Assembly (NCBI GenBank): GCA_002337605.1
Contig: DDGL01000008.1
Span: 1 to 64,000 of the forward strand
DNA length: 64,000 nt
DNA from: Flavobacteriaceae bacterium UBA1903
GTDB lineage: Bacteria > Bacteroidota > Bacteroidia > Flavobacteriales > Flavobacteriaceae
Reading direction: 5' to 3'
Part shown: one piece after another, positions 8,616-17,338 of the stretch
Layout: every line of letters starts with the position of its first letter
How positions within the stretch are numbered: position 1 is the first letter of the stretch
The notes under the pieces: model-generated
The model's input: only the letters and a program-made list of their open reading frames with translations
What the model was told of the DNA's origin: nothing
Databases searched by the model: none
Made by a program: the position numbers and the translations under genes

Positions 8616-10313
8616 TCAGTCCTCTTTTTGTTCCAGCTGTTTGATGTAATACGAAGGATAAATACCGTTCTTCTTATAAAAGGCTTTAGAGAAGGACTCT
8701 GCACTTTTAAAACCACACTCTCCGGCAATCGCTTTAATGGTATATTTTCTAAAAACCGGATTTGTCTTCAGCTCATTAAAGGAATACTGAACTCTAAGCT
8801 CGTTTATATACGTAGAGAAGTTCTTGCCCTTTTTTAGGTTAATAACCTTAGAAAGGTAGGTAGAATTAGTATTACAAGCCTTTGCAAGACCTGTTAATTT
8901 TATTTTACTGGAAAGGAACTGTTTTTCCTGCTCGAAACTGTCTAATTCCTTCATAATATCCACTACTATTTCCTCTGAAATATCCAACCCTTGCGATGAG
9001 GCTTCAGCTTCATTTGCCGTGGGAGCTTGCACCTTTGTTTCAGCTTCTTCCTGCTGCTCCATCAACTTTTGAAAGCGTCTTTTAAACACGCGTTGTCTTC
9101 TTACATAATACAACAAGGCGAGTAAGCTTACCACTAGTACCCCTGCAATACTCCAAACGGTTTTTCTTGAGGTCGCATTTGTTTTTTCTAATTGGATAAT
9201 AAGTTCGTTTTTCTCTTCCAACAAAAGAGGTATTTCGTATTCTTCGGCTATCTTATTTTTTACATTTACACGTTTAGCATCGATTTGCTTTACCACATCC
9301 ACGAGTTTTTGCATATATAAAAGCTGAGTTTTTTGATCTCCCTTAGCTTTATAATACCCTACCAGCTTATCGTACACTTCTGGCAATTCTGGATATAGAA
9401 TATTTTTAGCCATATAGATTGAATCTACTTTTTTGAAGTGATCTATGCCCAGATCCGAATTACTTTCAGCCAGGCAGATGGTCCCCATATAGTAATTATA
9501 CTGGGTTTCATAGCTATTAATAAAATACGCTTTGTAGGCATGTGCTTTCTGAAGGCTGTCTTTTGCAGCACTATAATTTCCTTTTACTGCCAAGGCATTT
9601 CCACTTTTAGAAACAAAAGCGTGGTAGGTTATGGTATCGTTACTTTTAAGCGCTTCAACAATCCCTTTTTTATAGTAAGCCAATGCAGAGTCCGGTTTGC
9701 GTAAGCGTACAAAACAATTTCCTATCCCTTCAAGAGAGGCCAGGTAATTTTCTGCAAAGAGTTCAGATTTTTTATGCTGAAATAATAGGTCTTTGGTCAC
9801 TAATTCAGTTTCTAGCGCTTTCTCATAATCACCCCATAATTCATTTACTCCATTAATCTGATGCAAGGCTGTAATCTGCTGATCTACATTGTCTTTCTTT
9901 TTAGCATATTGGTATGCCGTGACAGCATTTTGAAGGCTCTCCTCATATTTCTCCAATATGTACAGGTAATACGATTTGAACAAGTAACCAATAGCAGGAA
10001 AATTGGGATGGGTGCTATTCTTAGACAACGAAATGGTGGTATCTAAATAGACGACAGCTTCTTCAATTTCTGATACAAAAGCCATACGTTGGTATCCACG
10101 AGCCATTTTTGTTTTATCGTTAACAGCTGTTGCTTTTTGTATGTACGCTCGTGCAATTGCTTTGGCATTTAAAGTGTCTGCTACATTTTCATCAAACAAA
10201 TCGATAAGATCCTCATAGGAGTTTTGTTGAAGTCTCATTACATCCATGGTCTGAGCCCCAGCAATATAAGTACTGAAAAAGAACAGGAATGTAATAGGTA
10301 TTCTATAAAACAT
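8616..10313 (-). CDS. Membrane-tethered TPR sensor with C-terminal AraC-type DNA-binding domain
   Basis: A 565-residue one-component regulator typical of Bacteroidota. Residues 1-20 are a signal sequence (ends IAGAQ). Residues about 60-360 are tetratricopeptide repeats (for example RLRKPDSALAYYKKGIVEAL), predicted periplasmic. A transmembrane helix spans about 384-405 and is followed by a basic RRQRVFKRR stop. Residues about 468-560 are an AraC/XylS helix-turn-helix pair (LTGLAKACNTNSTYLSKVIN, then IKAIAGECGFKSAESFSKAF). The periplasmic TPR part would sense or bind a partner and the cytoplasmic end would bind DNA. It sits between paralogs 1-2 and paralog 3, convergent with the former and divergent from the latter, so it probably regulates them; this is inference from position and from the shared promoter box. 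Confidence 0.85.
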   Translation of the reverse strand: MFYRIPITFLFFFSTYIAGAQTMDVMRLQQNSYEDLIDLFDENVADTLNAKAIARAYIQKATAVNDKTKMARGYQRMAFVSEIEEAVVYLDTTISLSKNSTHPNFPAIGYLFKSYYLYILEKYEESLQNAVTAYQYAKKKDNVDQQITALHQINGVNELWGDYEKALETELVTKDLLFQHKKSELFAENYLASLEGIGNCFVRLRKPDSALAYYKKGIVEALKSNDTITYHAFVSKSGNALAVKGNYSAAKDSLQKAHAYKAYFINSYETQYNYYMGTICLAESNSDLGIDHFKKVDSIYMAKNILYPELPEVYDKLVGYYKAKGDQKTQLLYMQKLVDVVKQIDAKRVNVKNKIAEEYEIPLLLEEKNELIIQLEKTNATSRKTVWSIAGVLVVSLLALLYYVRRQRVFKRRFQKLMEQQEEAETKVQAPTANEAEASSQGLDISEEIVVDIMKELDSFEQEKQFLSSKIKLTGLAKACNTNSTYLSKVINLKKGKNFSTYINELRVQYSFNELKTNPVFRKYTIKAIAGECGFKSAESFSKAFYKKNGIYPSYYIKQLEQKED

Positions 10314-10480
10314 ACAGTTGGTGCGCTAATTTCATAGTAGCTATAAGCATCTTTGGGTTGCTTATATTATGTAAGAATAAAGGTACTTTTTTATACCACA
10401 GGGTAAAAGAAAATCACCAGCCTCTCTCCAATAATAATTACAAATAGCTGTTTATCAAATATTTAACTTGATTTTTGTAG

Positions 10481-10496
10481 GTCGTAATTTATAAAA
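10481..10496 (+). promoter_or_regulatory. Upstream box shared with paralog 1 promoter (copy 2)
   Basis: Second copy of GTCGTnATTTATAAAA, again exactly 50 bases before the -33 box. Here GTCGT is repeated immediately after it (10497-10501 region), giving two direct GTCGT half-sites 16 bases apart, which is the kind of tandem arrangement AraC-type proteins often use. Confidence 0.5.
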
Positions 10497-10530
10497 GTCG
10501 TGAGGCATCCCACATTTAAAAGGTTTAAAT

Positions 10531-10562
10531 TTTGTTGAAACGATTAGAGTCGCTTATTTTTA
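10531..10562 (+). promoter_or_regulatory. Promoter of paralog 3
   Basis: TTTG (10531-10534), a 20-base spacer and TATTTTTA (10555-10562), one base off the TAnnTTTG consensus. Box-to-promoter alignment with the paralog 1 promoter needs no gap from the shared box through the -7 element. A weakened -7 box would fit a promoter that depends on an activator. Confidence 0.55.
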
Positions 10563-10605
10563 CTCCAACCAGCTACAATTAGATGTGTTAACCTGAGTTT
10601 CAGAT

Positions 10606-11334
10606 ATGAAAAAATGCATTATTTTACTTATTCTATTTTCCATAGGCAGTAGTGGTTTAAAGGCACAAGAAACCGAAACACGCAGGTTTGTTAACAGTCT
10701 TTATCAACTGGATGAATTTATAAAAAGACAAGATAAGTTTGTAGACTATACAGATACTGAAAGCTATACGGGCACTCCGTATAACAATCCCTCTTTTTTA
10801 CCCGGAAATATTTACGAAAAGAAGAAACTTCTCGCTAGTAATGTTGCGTTGCGCTACAATGCTATTGCAGACGAAATTGAAGTAAAGGAATCCTTGGAGA
10901 CCCCAATAAGTAAAGCAAGGCCACTTCCAAAATCTCCAGATGTCTTTGTAAAAATAGTAAATGATATTTTCGTTTTCGCTCCCTACCGTGGCGGTATTGA
11001 AGGCGGAGGGTATTTTCAGGTTTTATACGAAGGAAACCAGATTAGTGTCTTTAAAAAACTGACTAAAAAGTTTTACCCTGCAAAACCTGCAAAAACCTCA
11101 ATCACAAGGGATATCCTGGCAAATTTTGAAGATAAACCAGTGTATTACCTGGTGTCTAAAAATGGTAAGTTTTATGAATTACCTAGCTCCAGAAGTAAGA
11201 AACTTAAGGTTTTCGGGAAAAACCAAGAGATTATTAAAGCATTTGTATCTAAAAACAAATTAAATCTCAATACTGAAAAAGATCTTATAGCGACTATAAT
11301 CTATTTTAATTCTTTAGAAAAAATAGAGTTGTAA
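10606..11334 (+). CDS. Secreted protein of unknown function, paralog 3 of 3
   Basis: A 242-residue protein with a signal peptide (MKKCIILLILFSIGSSGLKAQ). It is a full-length paralog of the 7644-8366 product, sharing the FIKRQDK, YTDTESYTGTPYNN, VALRYNAIADEIEVKESL, APYRGGIEGGGYFQVLYEG and SRSKKLKVFGK stretches, and a C-terminal KNKLNLNTEKDL. It is transcribed divergently from the TPR-AraC regulator and ends four bases before the convergent tsaB stop. Function unknown. The retention of three copies under what looks like a common control suggests the proteins act together or in different conditions. Confidence 0.8.
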   Translation: MKKCIILLILFSIGSSGLKAQETETRRFVNSLYQLDEFIKRQDKFVDYTDTESYTGTPYNNPSFLPGNIYEKKKLLASNVALRYNAIADEIEVKESLETPISKARPLPKSPDVFVKIVNDIFVFAPYRGGIEGGGYFQVLYEGNQISVFKKLTKKFYPAKPAKTSITRDILANFEDKPVYYLVSKNGKFYELPSSRSKKLKVFGKNQEIIKAFVSKNKLNLNTEKDLIATIIYFNSLEKIEL

Positions 11335-11337
11335 TCG

Positions 11338-11991
11338 CTATCCCACTTTAAAGTCTTTTAAATAGTAGGGCTCAAAATACGCCACATCTTCAAAATCTTT
11401 GTCACTAAATTTTTTCTCTGCTAAACCCGCTATTTCTTTGGCTGAAGGCAATTTATCTAGTATAAATTCAGCATTTGGATGGTTACAGGTAGTTTTAAAT
11501 TTTTCAACCCCGCTACCTATAAAAAAAGTCTTACCTGCAGAAAGGTATTCAGCAAATGACGTATCAGTTAAAATTTCAGCACGCGTTTCACGAACTTCTG
11601 TTCCTTTAGCATATGCAGCGGCATACACTTCCATTCGTCTGGCATCTAACATAGGTATAACAGTTTCTGTACGTTCAACCTTAGCTGCCAGAACCTGTAG
11701 GGTTGGAACTGCTATTAAAGGAATATCCAGGGCATAGCAAAGTCCTTTTGCAGCAGAAACACCAATACGCAGTCCTGTATAACTCCCCGGACCTTTACTT
11801 ACAGCAATGGCGTCCAAGCTGGCTTTTTCTATACTGGCTTCTGCTAAAACTTTCTCAATAAAAACATGTAATTGTTCTGCATGGCTGTAATTTTTATCGG
11901 GGTCTTCTCTAAAAGCAGTAACGCTTCCGTTTACCGAAAGCGCTACAGAACAGTTTGTTGTGGCTGTCTCTATACAAAGCAATACTGCCAT
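11338..11991 (-). CDS. tsaB: tRNA threonylcarbamoyladenosine biosynthesis protein TsaB
   Basis: A 217-residue dimerisation subunit that, with TsaD and TsaE, transfers threonylcarbamoyl onto A37 of ANN-decoding tRNAs. Evidence: the ASKHA-type N terminus LLCIETATTNCSVAL, the HAEQLH segment and the signature VSKGPGSYTGLRIGVSAAKGL (residues about 63-84). It is close to the usual length of 220-230. The ATG overlaps the stop of the upstream adaptor gene by one base (TAATG), so this essential tRNA-modification gene is translationally coupled to an efflux operon. Confidence 0.93.
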   Translation of the reverse strand: MAVLLCIETATTNCSVALSVNGSVTAFREDPDKNYSHAEQLHVFIEKVLAEASIEKASLDAIAVSKGPGSYTGLRIGVSAAKGLCYALDIPLIAVPTLQVLAAKVERTETVIPMLDARRMEVYAAAYAKGTEVRETRAEILTDTSFAEYLSAGKTFFIGSGVEKFKTTCNHPNAEFILDKLPSAKEIAGLAEKKFSDKDFEDVAYFEPYYLKDFKVG

Positions 11992-13268
11992 TACTCTTCT
12001 TCTTTTATAGTTTCTTTTTTCTCCTCCAACACGGTTACCCTATCTCCCGGGTCTAACGTCTTGGTTACAGTATTATAAGGCCCTGTGATTACTTCGTCAC
12101 CCTCTTCCAGGCCGCTTAAAATTTCAATATTTGTATCGTTTTGAATTCCTGTTGTCACAACCCGCAATTTAGCCTCATCACCTTTCTTTACAAAGACACA
12201 TTCAAATTTTTCTTCAATTACAGTGTTTTGTCCTCTCGGTTTTTTCTTTCCAGTGGTATCGGTTTTTATCACAATAGCGCTAATTGGCACTCCTACAATA
12301 TTTTTTCGCTTGTTGGTAATGATATCTACCGTAGCGGTCATTCCAGGACGAAATGGGGAATAACTCTCTGGCTTCCCTTCGGTTAAATCGCTATAGGATT
12401 CTGGCACAATACGTACCTTTACTTTAAAATTGGTTACCTGGTCTGCCGTCAAAGTGCTTTGCGCAGAGTTTGCAATTTCGGTAACAACTCCTTTAAATTC
12501 TCTTTTTAAATAGGCATCTACCTCAACAATGGTACTGTCGCCCACAGCTACTTTTACAATATCGTTCTCGTTTACGTCCACTTCCACCTCCATATTGCTA
12601 AGGTTTGCAACCCGCAAAATTTCGGTACCTGCCATTTGTGCTGTTCCTACGACACGTTCTCCTAATTCTGCTGCCAAAAGCGAAATAGTACCGCTCATAG
12701 GAGCATAAATACTGGTTCTGGATAAATTGTCACGAGATTGCTTTACGTTTGCAGCAGCACTCTGCACATTGTAATACATAGACTGTACATTGGCCTGTGC
12801 CCCTTCATATTCTGCAATTGACTGGTCCCACTGTGATTTTGAAATAACACCTTTATCAAAAAGTGCTTTGTTCCTTTCATAGTTGGCTTTGCTGTTTTTT
12901 AAGGAAGCTTCGGCTTGGTTTAATTGTGCCCGCATGTTTTGTAATCCGGCTTGTGACTGGCTTACAGCTGCCTGAATCAGGTCTGGATTTACTTTAACCA
13001 ATAAATCTCCTTTCGCTACCTGCTGACCTTCTTTTATAGGAAGTTCAATAATTTCTCCTGAAACTTCAGACGAAATTTTAACTTCTACTTCCGGCTGTAT
13101 TTTCCCTGTTGCTGCAACTGTTTCTGTAATATCCATGGGTTCAATCGTGGAAACTTCTACCTCCGTCATATCGCCTCCTTCACCAAAAAGTCCCATTTTT
13201 TTTCCTGCAACTAGTAAAATAACTAAGGCAACAGCAATAACAGCAATCCAAATTAGTGTTTTTTTCAT
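11991..13268 (-). CDS. Efflux periplasmic adaptor (HlyD/MacA family), second of two
   Basis: A 425-residue membrane-fusion protein that would join the inner-membrane ABC permeases to the TolC-like outer-membrane channel. Residues about 5-25 form the membrane anchor. Residues about 55-90 and 190-215 form the split lipoyl domain (VKISSEVSGEIIELPIKEGQ and IYAPMSGTISLL). Residues about 95-180 form a coiled-coil hairpin (SQAGLQNMRAQLNQAEASL region), and a beta-barrel domain follows. The C-terminal KEETIKEEE tail is charged. It is the last transport gene of the operon, after tolC, and distinct from the adaptor at 14868-16031. Confidence 0.88.
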   Translation of the reverse strand: MKKTLIWIAVIAVALVILLVAGKKMGLFGEGGDMTEVEVSTIEPMDITETVAATGKIQPEVEVKISSEVSGEIIELPIKEGQQVAKGDLLVKVNPDLIQAAVSQSQAGLQNMRAQLNQAEASLKNSKANYERNKALFDKGVISKSQWDQSIAEYEGAQANVQSMYYNVQSAAANVKQSRDNLSRTSIYAPMSGTISLLAAELGERVVGTAQMAGTEILRVANLSNMEVEVDVNENDIVKVAVGDSTIVEVDAYLKREFKGVVTEIANSAQSTLTADQVTNFKVKVRIVPESYSDLTEGKPESYSPFRPGMTATVDIITNKRKNIVGVPISAIVIKTDTTGKKKPRGQNTVIEEKFECVFVKKGDEAKLRVVTTGIQNDTNIEILSGLEEGDEVITGPYNTVTKTLDPGDRVTVLEEKKETIKEEE

Positions 13269-13358
13269 CTGTATAAAATATTTAATACATAGGAAGATGG
13301 AACGCCCGAATTTTCATCTTCAATTGGTTAGTATTCTTTAGCGGACGCTTCATTTTTT

Positions 13359-14804
13359 TTAAAATCTAAGCTCTGTTGGTTCTACACCAAAATATAGTTC
13401 TAATACTTTCAGTTTAAAAATATAATCGTATTTAGCCTGGTTTAAAGCAATAGTGGCATTATCGAAACGCACCTTGCTTTGGCTAAAATCGAAGGCGTTT
13501 GTTAGTCCAACGTCATATCTGTCTTTAGCATATTGATACGCCAATTCCTGACTTTCTAATGCTTTTTTTGCCGCTTCGTATGCTTTTAAAGATCCTTTTG
13601 CATCTACATACGCCTGGTACACGTTACTTTCAAGATCTAGTTTTGCCTGCTCCAGTTGAAATTTTGTACGCTCCACATTTACTTTACTTCGCATCACATT
13701 GCTTCTTACCGAGAATCCGTTAAAAACCGGAATGTTAAGTTGCAATCCGTACGAAATACCATCATTAAGGTAAATTTGTTCCGAAAAAGGCAACGCGCCT
13801 ACTACTCTGGCAACTGTATTTGGGAACTCTCCTACAACCACTTGTCCGGTCTCCTGAACTACACCTATAGGCTCCACAGAAGTAGGATTGTCTGGGTCTA
13901 CAAACTGTTCAAAAGAAGTTGCATCTGTATAGCGTGTGTTGTATCCAAAAAATGCTGAAAGCGTTGGATAAAACCCTCCTTTTGCAATCTGAAGGTCTTT
14001 TTCTGCCAGTTCTACATTCTTTTCGGCAATTTTTACTTCACTTCGGTTTTCTTCTGCAGAAGCAATGATTTCTGAAACTGGTTTTTCAGCAATTTCGTTT
14101 AACACAACGTCGTATCCTTCATCTACAATATCGAAAGTCTGATAATCTTTTATTAATAAGAGTTGCGCAAGGCTAATTCTTGAGATGGTCACTGCATTTT
14201 CCAGGGTAGCTATATTCTGAAGCTCACTGGCATTGGTCGCTTCAATTTCTAACAAATCACCACGAGGCAATGTTCCAGCATCTACCAGGGCGTTGGTTCT
14301 TTCAATTTGCTCTATAGTTACTAAATTTTGTGATCTGGCAGATTCTAAATTGGCTTTATTATTCAACACTGTGAGATAAGCATTGGCCACAAAAAGTGCA
14401 ATATCGTCTTTCATTTTATCCAGTCTGTATTCTGCTGAAAGTTTAGAAAGCTTCGCACGCTGCAACTGGCGTACATTTCGCAATCCATCAAATAAAGTAT
14501 AGCCTACATTTATATTCCCTGTAACAGATAAAAACGTGGTGGTTTGTGCATTGTTGGTCACCGGGTTAAAGCTTAATCCCGTATTTTCTGAAACACTCGT
14601 TCCGGCATTTAAACTTGGCAGGAAATTTCCGGTTGCCTGAAGTTTATCTGCTTCGGTAACCTGAAGGTCTAACTCGCTTTGTTTAATAGAAATATTATTT
14701 TCTAAAGCGTGTTGTACACATTCCTTAAGCGTCCATTTTTTATCTTGAGCCTGGGTTGAAATTCCCAAAAACAATAGTGTTATTAAAAATGCAAATTTTT
14801 TCAT
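13359..14804 (-). CDS. TolC-family outer-membrane efflux channel
   Basis: A 481-residue outer-membrane factor. I take the ATG at 14804 rather than 14825 because it gives a clean signal peptide (MKKFAFLITLLFLGISTQAQ). Two repeats of the TolC fold are visible; each has long coiled-coil stretches (for example AYLTVLNNKANLESARSQNL and QAYVDAKGSLKAYEAAKKAL), and LKECVQHALENN at the start of the mature protein is a family hallmark. It forms the outer-membrane exit of the efflux system and lies between the two adaptor genes. Confidence 0.9.
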   Translation of the reverse strand: MKKFAFLITLLFLGISTQAQDKKWTLKECVQHALENNISIKQSELDLQVTEADKLQATGNFLPSLNAGTSVSENTGLSFNPVTNNAQTTTFLSVTGNINVGYTLFDGLRNVRQLQRAKLSKLSAEYRLDKMKDDIALFVANAYLTVLNNKANLESARSQNLVTIEQIERTNALVDAGTLPRGDLLEIEATNASELQNIATLENAVTISRISLAQLLLIKDYQTFDIVDEGYDVVLNEIAEKPVSEIIASAEENRSEVKIAEKNVELAEKDLQIAKGGFYPTLSAFFGYNTRYTDATSFEQFVDPDNPTSVEPIGVVQETGQVVVGEFPNTVARVVGALPFSEQIYLNDGISYGLQLNIPVFNGFSVRSNVMRSKVNVERTKFQLEQAKLDLESNVYQAYVDAKGSLKAYEAAKKALESQELAYQYAKDRYDVGLTNAFDFSQSKVRFDNATIALNQAKYDYIFKLKVLELYFGVEPTELRF

Positions 14805-14867
14805 AGTTGATTGAAGTTGAAACATAAGTCTTTTGATTGTTAAAAGTGTTACAAAAACGAACAGAAA

Positions 14868-16031
14868 TTATCTGCCACCAAATTGTGGTGCTGCCTTTAA
14901 TTGGTTCCAAACCTTGATGTTATCGTCCTTGGTAATACCGCTTTTCACTTCTACAATAATACCATCACTAATACCCGTTTCTATATCACGACGTTCAAAT
15001 TCCTGCTCACCCACAGCTACTTCTACAAATGGTTTTTTTGTCTTTGGGTCGTATTGTACAAGCGCTTCCCGAATGGCCAGAACGTTTTCAGCTTTTGCCA
15101 GAATAATGGAGGCATTTGCACTTAACCCTGCACGAATAAAGGTAGTTGAATCCTGTTTTTTCAGGGTCCCTTTTATTTCAAACTGAATGGCTCCATTCTC
15201 GTCAACACCCTTTGGTGCAATATAATCGAGCTCTGCGTCAAACTTTTTATCCTCAATGGCTCCTACCGTAATTTCCAACGGAAGATTTTCGGTGATCTTA
15301 CCTACCTCACTTTCATCTACTTTTCCTTCAAAGATCATTTTGTCTACGTCTGCAAGAGTGGCAATGGTGGTTCCATCGTTAAAATTGTTCGCTTCAATTA
15401 CCTGATTCCCTGTTTTTACGGGAACATCAAGCACCATCCCTGCTACGGTAGCTCTAATTTCTGTATTTGCCGAAGCTCCCAGGCCACTGGTAGTTCCTGT
15501 TTTAATAATATCGAAATTTTGACGAGCCCCTGTGAGGTTTACTTTTTCTTGATTGTAGCGCTGTTGAGCCTGGTCATAAGACAGTTGTGCCTGATCAAAC
15601 TCATTAGCAGAGATCACTCCTTTTTCAAACAATTCCTTCTGGCGCTTATAAATATTTTCCTGGCTTTCTAATGCCAGACGAGCCGTTTCAACTTGTGTGT
15701 TGGCACTGTTTATAGTGTTTTTTGCACTGGTTAATGAAGAAACATTAGGCACTACTTTTACCTTAGCAATAAGGTCACCTCTTTGTATCACGTCTCCGGC
15801 TTCTACAAAAATTTCGTCTATAATTCCTGAAATATTCGGCTTAATGAGTACTTCCTCTTTAGGAACAATACTACCTGTAGCCACTGTCTTCCTTACAATA
15901 GTTTGTATGGAGGGTGTTTCCGTTTCATAGGTGATTGGGTCTTCAGCATTTTTTTGCCATAACCAGAACATAGAGATTGAGAAGAAAACCGCAATGGCGA
16001 TTAAAATAATTACTGTAACAGATTTTTTCAT
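14868..16031 (-). CDS. Efflux periplasmic adaptor (HlyD/MacA family), first of two
   Basis: A 387-residue membrane-fusion protein with a single N-terminal membrane helix (about 5-25), a biotinyl-lipoyl-like half (VLIKPNISGIIDEIFVEAGD, about 62-82), an alpha hairpin (about 105-175, ending in YDQAQQRYNQEKVNL) and the returning lipoyl half (IRATVAGMVLDVPVKTGNQV, about 190-210). It directly follows the second permease gene (33-base gap), the usual place for a MacA-type partner of a MacB-type transporter. Substrate unknown; MacAB systems export peptides, siderophores or macrolides. Confidence 0.9.
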   Translation of the reverse strand: MKKSVTVIILIAIAVFFSISMFWLWQKNAEDPITYETETPSIQTIVRKTVATGSIVPKEEVLIKPNISGIIDEIFVEAGDVIQRGDLIAKVKVVPNVSSLTSAKNTINSANTQVETARLALESQENIYKRQKELFEKGVISANEFDQAQLSYDQAQQRYNQEKVNLTGARQNFDIIKTGTTSGLGASANTEIRATVAGMVLDVPVKTGNQVIEANNFNDGTTIATLADVDKMIFEGKVDESEVGKITENLPLEITVGAIEDKKFDAELDYIAPKGVDENGAIQFEIKGTLKKQDSTTFIRAGLSANASIILAKAENVLAIREALVQYDPKTKKPFVEVAVGEQEFERRDIETGISDGIIVEVKSGITKDDNIKVWNQLKAAPQFGGR

Positions 16032-16063
16032 TTTAGTTGAAGTTCTAAATATTCATAATTGGA

Positions 16064-17338
16064 TTAGTCGGTTCTTAAAGCATCTACAGGCTTAATTTTT
16101 ATGGCGTTTTGAGCAGGAATTAATCCTGCCAGCAATCCTGAAACAATTAAAATGGTCAAGGCAATAAGCACTACACCAATATTTACACTTGGGTTTAAGA
16201 ACATCATTTCTGACGTATCCATTCCCTCCATTGCATAATTTACCAGCGCTAATAAAGCTGATGCCAGCGCAATACCCGCCATCCCCGAAATAATAGTCAG
16301 GAAAATAGATTCTAATAAAATCTGGGCTCGAATGCTCCAGGGAGTTGCTCCCAAGGCACGACGTATCCCTATTTCTTTGGTACGTTCTTTAACTACGATA
16401 AGCATAATGTTACTAATCCCAATAATTCCTGAAAGCAATACCAATACTCCTACAAAGTAAGCCACAAAATTTAAGGCAACAAACAACCCATTTATCTTAC
16501 TGAATTCTTCGAACAAATCGAAATGCCCAATAGCGCGGTCATCTTCGGGATGAATGGAATGTCTGTTTTTAATAACATCAAAAACCTGTGGTTTTAGCTG
16601 GGTAATAGAAGCGTTATCTTGGGCAGTAACAGCCATCCAGCCTACGTTATCGGCCATGTTAAACGCTTGCGAAAAAGCCGTAAAAGGAACAAAGATCTCC
16701 TTCATAGCCTCTTCTGCATCCCCGCCGTTATTAGACTTTTTCTTATAGGTGCCAATCACCATAAAATTTACACCATTAATTTTTATATACGTTCCTAAAA
16801 CCTCTTCTTCAGAATCGTACAACCCAATTCTTACCGACTCACCAATTACAGCGACCTTACGCTTTTCGTTAATATCTGAATAATTTAAAAATCGTCCGGA
16901 AGTGATATCCATAGGCTGTTGCTGGATAATTTCAGGATAATCACCATACACATTGTAGGCGCCTGTTTTTAAGCCACGCGTTACATTGTTAGCACCTCTA
17001 AAACCTCCCAACTGGTTGCGAGGGGAAACAAACCGTAGGTTTGGGACATTTTGTTTTATTGCTGCAACATCATCAACTTTAAACCTGTACCTCCTGCCTT
17101 TAGGCAATCCTTTATAAGGCTTGGAAGCTGTTTGAGACCACATAAACATAGAGTTGGTAGCCATTCCATCAAAACCTTGTTTTACGCCGTTCTCCAAACC
17201 ATTGCCGGCTGCTAGTAAAATTACCAGGATAAAAATACCCCAAAGCACACCAAAGGCAGTGAGCAAGGTTCTAAACCAATTGCTACTTAATGCCTCAATA
17301 ATTTCGGCCCAACTATCTCTACTGAATATTTTACTCAT
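16064..17338 (-). CDS. MacB-type ABC transporter permease, second
   Basis: A 424-residue inner-membrane protein with the MacB/FtsX layout: one N-terminal helix (about 22-44), a large periplasmic domain (about 45-285) and three C-terminal helices (about 290-320, 345-375 and 390-412). It includes the coupling motif IMLIVVKERTKEIGIRRALG and the ending A.KIKPVDALR. It lacks an ATPase domain; the ATPase is encoded separately two genes upstream. Its start overlaps the end of the first permease by 8 bases. The two permeases are paralogs and probably form a heterodimer, unlike the homodimeric MacB of enterobacteria. Confidence 0.92.
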   Translation of the reverse strand: MSKIFSRDSWAEIIEALSSNWFRTLLTAFGVLWGIFILVILLAAGNGLENGVKQGFDGMATNSMFMWSQTASKPYKGLPKGRRYRFKVDDVAAIKQNVPNLRFVSPRNQLGGFRGANNVTRGLKTGAYNVYGDYPEIIQQQPMDITSGRFLNYSDINEKRKVAVIGESVRIGLYDSEEEVLGTYIKINGVNFMVIGTYKKKSNNGGDAEEAMKEIFVPFTAFSQAFNMADNVGWMAVTAQDNASITQLKPQVFDVIKNRHSIHPEDDRAIGHFDLFEEFSKINGLFVALNFVAYFVGVLVLLSGIIGISNIMLIVVKERTKEIGIRRALGATPWSIRAQILLESIFLTIISGMAGIALASALLALVNYAMEGMDTSEMMFLNPSVNIGVVLIALTILIVSGLLAGLIPAQNAIKIKPVDALRTD

